A stretch of 10,614 nucleotides of DNA from Gryganskiella cystojenkinii (lineage: Eukaryota; Mortierellomycota; Mortierellomycetes; Mortierellales; Mortierellaceae), in contig JAAAIG010001027.1 in the NCBI GenBank assembly GCA_015852425.1, forward strand, positions 1 through 10,614. Direction: 5' to 3'. This document shows, piece after piece, positions 1-8,008 of this stretch; the stretch's first letter is position 1; each line of letters begins with the position of its first letter. The position numbers and the translations under genes are program-made. A model generated the notes under the pieces. The model ran no database searches. It was not told where the DNA came from and worked only from the letters and a program-made list of their open reading frames with translations.

Positions 1-553
1 AAGAGAAGATCGTTCTCGATTTGATAGGCGGAGTGTGGATCGGCATTGTTCTTGAGGCGGGCGAGGATCGAGCCGAAGTCCTTATCCTCAGGGGTCTTGG
101 ATCGGATGGATTCGAGGAACGGGAGACCGATAATTGGGGAAGACTCGGTCATGGAGGCAAGGTTGTGATCGGGACGGCGGGACAGGGCATCAGGGACGAT
201 GTTTCGGGACCAGGAGTGTATGCGATTTCGAAGTTGTATTCAGCAAGTTTCTCTAACCATCTTGCTTGTCTATGGTTTAGGGTCAGTTGTGTCGCAAGGC
301 ACTTGAGCGACTCGTGATCTGTGAAGATCTTGATCGAGACCGTGGAACCATGGAGGTAAGTTCTCCATTTCGTAAGGGCGTGGACGATGGCGAGGATTTC
401 CTTGTCGTGTGTTGGATAATTTAACTCGGCGGCGGATAACTTTCGGGATTCGAAGGCGACTGGATGTTCTCTCTGAACCATTTTGGCGTCAACAGCACGA
501 TTGCTGGCGTCACCGTGTACTTCTCAGTGATATCGTAGTAGGATAGGACAATT
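1..553 (-). mobile_element. Ty3/gypsy retrotransposon Pol fragment (end of RT plus RNase H), frame-broken
   Basis: Remnant of a retroelement polyprotein, cut off by the window start. Reading leftwards, 553 to about 510 encodes an RT-thumb-like stretch (VLSYYDITEKYTV). The frame then shifts, and from about 510 the RNase H domain begins with DASN. It continues through AFESRKLSAAELNYP, THDKEILAIVHAL, FTDHESLKCL and QARWLEKLAEYNFEIAYTPG, the order typical of the RT-RNaseH domain of Ty3/gypsy elements. The acidic residues of DASN, DKEILA and TDH are the expected catalytic ones. A second frame change at about 201-210 moves the continuing linker (ALSRRPDHNLASMTES) into another frame, which stays open to base 1. 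An in-frame stop also lies near 526. Integrase would lie beyond the left edge. With at least two frame breaks it cannot encode a working protein. The family call is firm; the exact clade is not resolved. Confidence 0.9.
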
Positions 554-783
554 CGGGGCTATTTTACCCGGGATCTGTTTGTTGGCGATTTTTTTTTTTT
601 TTGCTTCGCCATGCATCTGTTTGCTGTTGTGTTCGTACGTCCCGTTGTCAGAAGATTATAGGCAATCGTTGGGGACTGCACCTCACTGTCGCCTTGTGAG
701 TCGTTTAGAGCTTGATCGGGAACTGGTGATTTAGGTGGGAAAAATGTCCGTCGCTGGAAGACACCGTCGTGAAAAATCGAGAA
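549..783 (-). repeat. Dispersed repeat, copy 1 (fused to the RNase H fragment)
   Basis: About 235 bp that align along their whole length with 7158-7390 in the same orientation. Shared blocks include GGGCTATTTT, CTTCGCCATGCATCT, GTTGTCAGAAGAT, TTGGGGACTGCACCTC, AGAGCTTGATCGGGAACTGG and GTCCGTCGCTGGAAGACACC, separated by small indels and a T-run at about 589-602. Similarity ends abruptly on both sides. On the left it passes directly into the RT/RNase H remnant. On the minus strand copy 2 is open and encodes a hydrophilic, Lys-rich peptide, while copy 1 has indels. I infer that the repeat derives from the 5' (gag-proximal) part of a retroelement and that copy 1 is an internally deleted element. 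A nonautonomous element is the alternative. Confidence 0.8.
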
Positions 784-1997
784 AGGTAAGGGATTTCAAA
801 GGCAAGATTAATCAGCATCGATACTTTTTATTGCAACGTTTTTCATTCATACTTTTCTTTCACCTCTAACAGTAGGTCCTCTGTTGAATGTCGTCCTTGA
901 CCACAACACTAACATTCGGCGTTTGGACAGCGAAGTATCCAAGATCGGCTAACAGGAAGATCCCCGACAGCCTCGACTCCTAGCACTTTGATTTGTATCA
1001 GATTCTTACTTGGCTTTCATTTTCACCGTTGTCTGTGGCAGCGGTGGTGCAACATTTGTCGCATTCCTCGAGATGACCCATCGCGTCTAAATAGAAACAG
1101 AGGACGAAAGGGTGTCAGTTGATGATCGCTTTGCTCTAGAAGTAAAAGGAATGAGATATAACGGACCCCGGACGGGAAAGTGAAGAACAAGGATTGGAGC
1201 GGAGGATGAGCGGAGAAGTTGCTCCAACAACCATTTCCGTTTGCGGAACGAGGAAAAGAAAAGGAAGCCTGGTCGAGGGTCTAAGCCAAGGCTGGGTCCG
1301 TGACAGAGTTTTCCAAGACTCGGAAGGAATGTGCCATGTTGAACGGATTGTTGTACCTGCGAGAATGACCAACAGGTGTTTCCTGTTCTTCCATACCCTT
1401 TCGAGGAGAGGTTGGAGCTGATTATTGGCGTTTTCCTCCAGGTCGCGAGTCTTTTCTATTCCACATAAAGCCATGACCAATCAATCCTCCAAGACTAAAT
1501 TCCGGCACTTCTCGGCGTTCACTCCTGACGCAGAAAAAGCTGGGACGGAAAATTGGGAATGGGTTGATAGCAGAGGCTCTGAAGACGCTCGTCTGGGCAA
1601 GTTCTCGCCGCAGGCGGCTACCTCACTGAAAGGTGGAAATCCTGGACCATCCATCAAGGTCAAGGTCAAGGTGGCGAAACCTCGTTGACGTTTGAAAGAC
1701 GTTATATGCTGTTTGGAGGATACTTTGTCACCACCTTGAACCTCTGTCCCCAGCCGATGCCTTGAATATAAACCTTTACCACCTTGACCCCTGCTCCCTC
1801 TACACAAACATACACCTCTTGTACCCTCCTCCCTCGACCCAGACTTGGAAAGGTCATCTTGCCTCGCCCTAGTCCTGGTTCACGACAAGCTTAATGCCGG
1901 ATTTTTATTTGCAAGTGTTGATCTCATTGATTGCTCCTCAACCATGATGTCCTGACTGACTCCTCCTGCCCATTGCACTCGTTGCAGCATTTTAATT
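784..1997. other. Intergenic region without a supportable gene
   Basis: Several open frames of up to about 115 codons occur on both strands (for example 1136-1480 minus and 1425-1688 plus). They overlap one another and have low-complexity composition, and none shows a motif or splice pattern I trust. Small structures are present: a tandem AAGGTC motif at 1657-1671, and a perfect 10-bp inverted repeat formed by GTCAAGGTGG at 1665-1674 and CCACCTTGAC at 1779-1788, with another CCACCTTGA at 1731-1739. No tRNA, rRNA or LTR ends were recognised. Confidence 0.5.
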
Positions 1998-3558
1998 TTA
2001 GTCATCCTCATCCTCTTCCTCATTGTCAATCACCTTGTCGTGGTCATCATCATCACTGAAGTCCTTGAATGTATCAGCCATGGCTTCCTCCATCAATCTT
2101 TGAAACCGCTTGTTATCCGGTTTGCTAGTCTCCACATGCTCTTTGACGGGCTTGAGCTTAGTAGGCGAGTGCATCACGAGCTTCAACCACTCAAGAAGCT
2201 CAGACTCCCTTTCTGGTGAATGGAAGGCTGCTTTGTCCGCGTTCTTTGACTTTGATTCAAATGCGTGAGCCGCGATCTTGTAAGCGGTTTAGCATATTGG
2301 TGATAATATTTCTATGAGAATTAATAAAAGATTAACAACTCTTCTATTCTCATTTTTTGTCCATTCAATTCTCTAGGCCCTTACCACAAGGTTGTAGATA
2401 GCTTGTGCTCCGAAGTTTAGGAATACCGTCCATCCCAATCTCGTCTCCGGCAAGATCGGTACAGGTCCAGCTTTGCTTGCAACAAAAATGCTGCTGCACC
2501 TGCAGATTGAAAAGACCTTCGCTGTTTTGCTTACTAGTAAACAAACATAGATGTCAAGCATAGTTCAGATACTCAAAATGTTCTTACCATGTATGGACAG
2601 GAGAGGACGGGATTCCGATTTGTAGTTCTCAAGTACTGTACAAGGTGCATCGACTTTCCGATTTTGATGTTCTGCCGGAGTTGGATCTCAACTTCTCGTT
2701 CATATGCTCCAGCTCTCTTCGCCTCACCATTTCCAACCTCGACGCCACTGACTGCAAATATAAATCACATTTCCGAGGTCCGATGCCAGTATCGAACACT
2801 TTAGCGAGATCTGATTATGACAACGACGTTGCAACACTGCCTTGTTCTCTTCTGCGAAAGAATTAAATATAATGATCGATTAGCAAAGAACAATGCACAC
2901 TCGCTCATTTGCATACCACGCTCATTGTCTCGTACTCCTTTTCAAACCATCTCGTCACGTCTCCTCACATCTCTTCATCTCTCCTCGCTCACTCCCATAT
3001 CCTAGCTTGGCAAACTTGACTTCCAGTCGAAAAGCAAAAGGTGTCTTTTCCGGCATCCCGAAATAAAAGACCAGACCCCATAAAAATAACGAGCCGGCCT
3101 CGGCTGGCTCATGCTCGCCATGATGTGGATAAAGGACATTTTTTAAACTGCAAGGATCGATCGTGGGCGAAAAGAAAAGAAAATCTTAGTAATATTCTCA
3201 TCGTTATCTCTAGGCACTCATTGTCCCACTGATAAACTGCCACCTACATCGCGAATAGCATCATAAGAAAATGAGAGTGCTGGGGTATTTCATGAGTTTT
3301 CGAGAGCAGACTCTCTGGGACCTTGGGAAGGTTTTCGATATCTTCGGATTCGTGAGCAATGGTCCTGATTAATTTCTCGAGTTCTGGGTCTGACTGCTGC
3401 AGCTCTGGTATCAAACACAACTTCTTGGCCTCTTTACATTCCTCGGTACTGAAAATCATCGTTGCTTCCGCGCTGTACATGTCCCAGATTCCTGAGAGAG
3501 TAACAAATGCATCTCTGAAGTGCGGACAGGTACTCTTGTCATACTTCGGCCGCTTCAT
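1998..3558 (-). pseudogene. Multi-exon gene of unknown product, probably broken; one section weakly PD-(D/E)XK-like
   Basis: Leftward reading gives coding-like blocks joined by plausible GT-AG introns. They are: 3558-3248 (from KRPKYDKSTCPHF; intron 3148-3247, 100 bp), 3147-2993 (intron 2852-2992), 2851-2753, about 2752-2588 (donor GTAAGA at 2587), a block ending at 2385 with FGAQAIYNLV (intron 2277-2384), and 2276-1998. The last block runs IAAHAFESKSKN, FHSPERESELLEWL, then an acidic tail (FSDDDDHDKV, EEEDEDD) and TAA. The frame changes at about 2753 between SDLGNVIYIC and SGVEVGNGEAKR with no good intron. The intron after 2588 cannot be joined in phase with the frame ending in FGAQAIYNLV. 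This suggests a decayed copy. D-x(n)-E-A-K (SDLG...NGEAKR) fits a PD-(D/E)XK motif spacing; this is inference only. The frame stays open a few codons upstream of 3558 (FKFQAQQE), so the start is uncertain. I do not recognise the family with confidence. Confidence 0.5.
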
Positions 3559-3862
3559 CTCCTGCTGGGCTTGAAATTTGAACGTGATATCTCAAGTGCT
3601 TCTGCGTTTGTCGGAATTCGAGCGTGGAGACAAGCTTGGCCGTGGGGATGTGTAGGGGCGGATGCTGTTAAAAAAAAGAATTGTGGAGACTTGGACAAGG
3701 GACATGGTTTTCCGCCACGGAAATGGCACATTTGCTTCTACGACTGCTTTCTGAAGCTTTTTTTTTCTTTACCGCAATTTTTTACGCTCCCAACATCAAT
3801 CGCTTGTGGGACGAGCCTACTGTGGTAATGATTTGGTGGCTTATAAGAAAGCGTGATTTAGG
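3559..3862. other. Intergenic spacer with A- and T-runs
   Basis: About 300 bp between the 5' end of the 1998-3558 gene and the helicase remnant. It contains an A-run at about 3669-3675 and T-rich tracts at about 3758-3784. Overlapping short plus-strand frames have no recognisable content. It may hold the promoter of the leftward gene, but no specific element is evident. Confidence 0.4.
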
Positions 3863-4213
3863 CTAGCGGATTTGGTGTAATTTTCGCTGTTGGCGGTAAT
3901 TATTTTGTGCGATCAAAGGTTGAGGTGTTGTTGGGCTATGTTGACGCGTACCGTTGCAAAGTCCAGCCTCTGACAACATTTTCCGTAAGAGAATCACTAG
4001 ACAGCCTACTTTGAGCTTCAAGTGGTGAGGCGGAAGGGATAAGGCTTTGAGGATGTGAAGGAATTCAGGTGTGATCATGTCCTTCATACAGCCATCGCCC
4101 TCACCTGCTATTGAATCCACTGGATGCAGATCCCATGCCTCTCCAGGCAACGAATTGATCAAGACTGCGTTGTTCAAAACCGTGGAAGTTTTTATTGTCA
4201 GGGACTTATGCAC
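3863..4213 (-). mobile_element. Helitron-type PIF1-like helicase, C-terminal fragment
   Basis: A 116-codon open frame. Roughly 4177 to 3944 matches the C-terminal part of PIF1-like helicases found in fungal Helitrons: LNNAVLINSLPGE, then PEFLHILKALSLPPHHLKLK, then VGC-V--LR, ending in GLCNGTR. In this family the LKLKxGxPVMxLRN...GLCNGTR block is diagnostic. The usual Pro and Asn of that block are replaced here (GCLVILLRKM), which fits a decaying copy. Similarity stops after GLCNGTR, and the following residues are Gln/Thr-rich and unrelated. The Walker A and B part of the helicase and the Rep (HUH) domain are absent, so this is an isolated fragment. It lies about 50 bp beyond the stop codon ending the LRR gene and has the same orientation. 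I did not identify a Helitron terminus (TC start or hairpin-CTRR end). Confidence 0.82.
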
Positions 4214-4261
4214 GAGAGGTTGGTTGTCACTAAATGAAAATTATATGTGGCTGAAACGAAA

Positions 4262-7056
4262 CTACCAAACGACGCTCCGACCTGATTTTGTCTTCAGAGA
4301 TGTCTTCAGTGCTTCTCTCAACGCCTCAGCTCCGCTGTCTCCGATCGAGTTTCTCCCTAAGTCCAAAGTTGTTAGAGTCGTGTTGGTCTTGAGTCCTTCT
4401 CCTAACGCCTGAGCTCCGCTATCCCATATCGAATTGTCCTGCAAGCTCAAAGAGGTCAGAGTCGTGTTGGTCTTGAGTGCTTCTCCCAAAACCTGAGCTC
4501 CAATGTCTCCGATCAAGTTACTCCCCAAGTCCAAAGTTATCAGAGTTGTGTTGGTCTTGAGCGCTTCTCCCAAAGTCTGAGCCCCGATGTCCCCGATCGA
4601 GTTATTCCACATGCTCAAAGAGGTCAGAGTCGTGTTGGTCCTTCTCCCAACGCCTGAGCTCCAACGTCTCCGATCGAGTTTAGTCTCAGGTCCAAGGAGG
4701 TCAGAGACGTGTTGGTCTTGAGTGCTTCTCCCAACGTGTGAGCTCCGCAGTCTCCAATCGAGTTTAGTCTCAAGTCCAACGTGGTCAGAGTCGGGTTGGT
4801 CTTGAGTCCTTCTCCCAGCGATTGAGCTCCGCTGTCTCCAATCGAGTTGTTCCGCAAGCTCAAAGAGGTCAGAGTCGTGTTGGTCTTGAGTCCTTCTCCC
4901 AACGCCTGAGCTCCAATGTCTCCGATTGAGTTTAGTCTCAAGTCCAACGTGGTGAGAGTCGCGTTGGTCTTGAGTGCTTCTCCCAGCGATTGAGCTCCGC
5001 TGTCTCCAATAGAGTTCCTGCCCAAGCTCAACGAGGTCAGAAACGTGTTGGTCTTGAGTGCTTCTCCCAACGCCTGTGCCCCGCTTTCTCCGATCGAGTT
5101 GCTCCCCAAGTTCAAGGAGGTCAGAAACGTGTTGGTCTTGAGCGCCTCTGCAAGGACCCGAACCACCTTTTCTCCAATAGGCCCGGGTGCAGGAGATATA
5201 TCAAAGGTAAGCTTGCAAGTGTGAGACGAGCTCTTGGGTTGAAAACTATGTATTCTCGTGACGTCAGGTGGAAGGGCATAATGAATCATTCTCATATTGG
5301 GATTCTCACTGATGCGAAAGAGTGCCTCGTATCTTGTAGAAGTCGATAGGAGTTTGCTGCCGAGACTTGTCTCAAAGTCGCGGAGATCAAGACGAAGAAT
5401 CGATACTCTTGATTTCCTGATGGCCACCTCCAATCCTTGTAGCTCGCTCCTGGAGCATGCGTCAGCCATTCTGACATTGAGTTCCAGGATACCCTTGGCT
5501 TTGCTCAGACTGTTGTAAAACTCGGAGGCGATTAGTTTTGATGTCAGGAATATGGTGACCCTACCCAGCTGCTCATCAAATTCTCCTTCAGCCAGGTCAA
5601 CCACTTCGCGGAGTTTCTGAGTGTGCGCTTCTTGATAACCGGCTCGGTAGTGGTCGAGGCACACCCATTTGACATGGCCATCCGATGTCGTCATTCGATA
5701 AAGATTGCCAAGGAGATTCTCGTCCTTCGATGTCTTCAAGAAAGACCCCAACTGGCGCAACTCTACGCCTTCAAGGCCTTCGACGCCGCTCAAATAGTTA
5801 TCCAGGTCCTGTCGAGTCACGGTTGTGCTCGACTCTGTGTCGGTGAAATCACCGGCTGCTGGTCCTTGGACTTTATCTAATTGCTTATCAATGCATTATG
5901 GAGCGAGTAATCGATCATGGCAGTGACGGACTCGACAGTCTTCACAACAGACTCGGCAAGTTCGATAACTCTGAGACTGGCCAACGTAGGCACGGCATGA
6001 CCGGCGATACTCGTGCCAAACTTGATCAGCTCAAGCATCAGTAAAAGAAACGGGCCGTATTTTTCGAAAAATTTTGTCGGCTCGCGGATGATGTAGCCTC
6101 CATGTTTTGCGAGATGAAGATGGTTGGGATGCTTGCTGCCAGGTACCTCGGTGTGCTCACCGCACTCACAGATGAAATGCAAGCGGAACCTTGTTCTGAA
6201 CCAGTTGCCAGGATCGTACTTTGTGACTTCTTCGGGCAAGACAATGAACAGTCGAGGGATCGGATACTCGGCCAATTCCAATTGCTGTGTCAAGATGGCC
6301 TCCGTCTTGCGCTGGACCAGGATCAGTCGGTCGTTTATCTGCTTCGACAGCGCCAAATTCTCCTGAGCTGTTCGCTCGATTGTTTCCAGTCGATGAATGA
6401 CGTCGTTCTCGAAGTCGGGCTTTGTTCGTAAGGCTGGAACCAGTGTCGAGTTGATCAGAGACGAGAGACCTCCAGAGTCTAGAGACTTTCCAGACTGATG
6501 AGCCAGCTCGATGGCAGTTGCGACAGAATTGAACCGACTAAGGATGTGAGTGGTGTTTCGTCTGATAAGAGTTGCCTGATGCGGTTTGGTAGAAGAGAGG
6601 TCAGCGTCAGGTTCGTCGGAGATGACGAGACTGGAGACGGATTCGGCAGGAGTCACTGTCGAGCTTTCTGTTCCTTTGGCAGCGTGGCCGTTCGTCAATA
6701 AATCATTTGGGGCACTCGAGTCTACATGAACCTGTAGCGCTGTTCCTGGGTAATACTTGATTCGAGGAGGCAGTATTCTGAAGACCCAAAAAAAAATAAT
6801 CAACGTTTCACCACAATGTCTTTCATTTCCTGCATCTGCTACCATGACGTCCACTTCTTAATACATCTACTTACTCATTGCCACTTTCATCTTTCATCAT
6901 TCCGACAAGAACATTGCCCTTCTTGACATATGAAGCTCTTGGAAAGAGCAACCTGATGTCCGCCCAGTAAACAACATTTTGCCCATGGACGGAAGCCACA
7001 AAGATTTCCTCAATGTTCGTGCTTCCGATCGAGGAAAAGGATTGGGTCAATTCCAT
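4262..7056 (-). pseudogene. Ribonuclease-inhibitor-type LRR (RNI-like) protein, frame-disrupted
   Basis: Exon 1 is 7056-6875, starting ATG-GAA-TTG. A 97-bp intron (6778-6874, GTAAGT...TTCAG) joins in phase to exon 2 from 6777 and restores the family-like stretch KDESGNE-ILPPRIKYYPG. Residues 1-360 contain an N-terminal module (EEIFVASVHGQNVVYW), a coiled coil (about 182-231), then PRLFIVLPEE, FICECGEHTE, HLAKHGGY and FFEKYGPFLLL. A stop at 5877-5879 then interrupts it, and a frame opening near 5895 continues with DKVQGPAAGDF, GNLYRMTTSDGHVKWVCLDHYR and an alpha/beta spacer. Next come ten 28-residue LRRs (L--L-L--NSIGD-GA-ALGEALKTNT), until a 7-bp deletion at about 4640 shifts the frame. The last four units occupy 4618-4262. 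The module order matches lineage-specific RNI-like proteins of Mucoromycota, of unknown function; no NB-ARC or NACHT ATPase motif is visible. Sequencing error at 5878 is possible; the 7-bp loss looks real. Confidence 0.8.
4296..5145 (-). repeat. 84-bp tandem repeat array coding the LRR domain (10 units)
   Basis: The marker GTGTTGGTC, or a one-base variant, recurs on the plus strand at 4380, 4464, 4548, 4632, 4709, 4793, 4877, 4961, 5045 and 5129. The spacing is exactly 84 bp except for one 77-bp step (4632 to 4709), which locates a 7-bp deletion. Each unit codes one 28-residue ribonuclease-inhibitor-like LRR. Units tend to alternate between a TSLSL and a TTLDL form, as if expanded in 168-bp pairs. 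Confidence 0.95.
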
Positions 7057-7157
7057 TTTTTTTTTTTTGGGGGGGGATGGAGTCAGGCAAACAGAGATTA
7101 TGAAAGGGATGGTGAAAGGGGGACGAAACGAACAAAAGTTGCACAATTCTGTCTTCG

Positions 7158-7390
7158 AACAGTTCGGGCTATTTTGCCTGGGCTTTGTTTGTTCACAATT
7201 TTTTTTTTTTTTTTTGGCTTCGCCATGCATCTCTGTTTGCGTACGTCGTGTTGTCAGAAGATGAGCTGCAGATGTTGGGGACTGCACCTCGCTGTCGCCC
7301 TGTGAGTCTTTTAGAGCTTGATCGGGAACTGGTGATTCAGGTCGAAAAAAAAGTCCGTCGCTGGAAGACACCATCGTGAAAAATCGAGAA
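7158..7390 (-). repeat. Dispersed repeat, copy 2 (upstream of the LRR gene)
   Basis: About 233 bp matching 549-783 in the same orientation, with a T-run at about 7199-7215 in the same relative place. Unlike copy 1, it is open on the minus strand. The frame reads MVSSSDGLFF, then SPVPDQALKDSQGDSEVQSP, then TEMHGEAKKKKK, giving a hydrophilic Lys-rich peptide. No RNase H or other Pol sequence adjoins this copy. It ends about 100 bp upstream of the LRR start codon, so it may lie in that gene's promoter or 5' UTR. Confidence 0.8.
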
Positions 7391-7830
7391 CGGAATCCCT
7401 GATGGCACTTCTCATCCAAGCATTAATTGCCCGGAAATGAAGGCGGTGTGCAAAAGGGATGCTTGCAAACACTCACAGCCCGACCTCTGGACACCATCGC
7501 AGGAAGTCGCCACGTGGCTATCATCAGCTTGTGGTCCACAAAGTCGTCTGTTTTGTGGGGTGTTTTCTGTCAAAAAAGAGTGGTTCACGACGAGGCAGGC
7601 GGAGGGACACAAAGATGGATCGTGATCCGCAATCATTGAATAATGCTGACGTGCAATACTAGCAGCAAGGGTTAGATCGAGACCACCCTTCAGTCGGCGA
7701 TGCTGTGACAAAGAAGCTTCTCAGGGAGGGATACGGTGAGCGGAGCACAAATGAGCACCATGCGCTAGACACCCCAAGAGACATACAAAGCATTGTCTCA
7801 AACAACACGACACTGATACGAAGCCGATTT
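7391..7830. other. Intergenic region between the divergent LRR and dehydrogenase genes
   Basis: Overlapping short frames on both strands (for example 7412-7711 minus and 7427-7639 plus) show no recognisable domain or consistent splice pattern. I see no RNA gene or repeat here beyond the edge of copy 2. Confidence 0.45.
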
Positions 7831-8008
7831 TGAAATTTGAACGCGTTCTGGCTTTGGATGTGTTCGGAGAGAATAAATGCTCACGGTTCGCATTTCATTT
7901 CTTGTTCATTCAACATTACTGTTCTCTCAATCAAATTCGTTGTCTCTTCTTTGACAACGAACAACTCTACCCACTTTTTGCGCACTCACAAAACACACAA
8001 ACAAAACA
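7831..8008 (+). promoter_or_regulatory. Putative promoter and 5' UTR of the dehydrogenase gene
   Basis: The AT-rich stretch GAGAATAAATGC at about 7869-7880 is followed by pyrimidine-rich DNA (about 7896-7955) and a CA-rich leader (about 7980-8008) running directly into ACAAAACAATG. This layout is common in fungal core promoters. No specific factor site is identified, and the transcription start is not determined. Confidence 0.35.

Noticed and set aside
982..1081. Possible minus-strand first exon starting at 1081 (MGHLEECDKCC) with a GTAAGA donor
   Set aside because: The only nearby acceptor that keeps the frame open gives a 30-bp intron, which is too short. Without splicing the frame stops at once.
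1136..1480. 114-codon minus-strand open frame
   Set aside because: No recognisable motif, mixed composition and overlapping frames of similar length on the other strand. I could not separate it from chance.
1425..1688. 87-codon plus-strand open frame
   Set aside because: The C-terminus is only a short tandem AAGGTC repeat (KVKVKV). No domain or neighbouring exon is visible.
1665..1788. 10-bp inverted repeat that could mark a MITE
   Set aside because: The arms are short, no target-site duplication was seen and no second copy occurs in the window.
2645..2866. Plus-strand open frame of 73 codons
   Set aside because: It is antisense to exon-like blocks with good splice sites on the minus strand, which explain the region better.
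4296..5145. CRISPR-like periodic array
   Set aside because: The units have no unique spacers; the whole 84-bp period is coding LRR sequence.
4990..5349. 119-codon plus-strand open frame across the LRR region
   Set aside because: It is the antisense shadow of the 84-bp array; its apparent repeats come from the LRR codons.
6102..6431. 109-codon plus-strand open frame inside the LRR gene
   Set aside because: It lies antisense to the well-supported coiled-coil and CECGEHTE section and has no features of its own.
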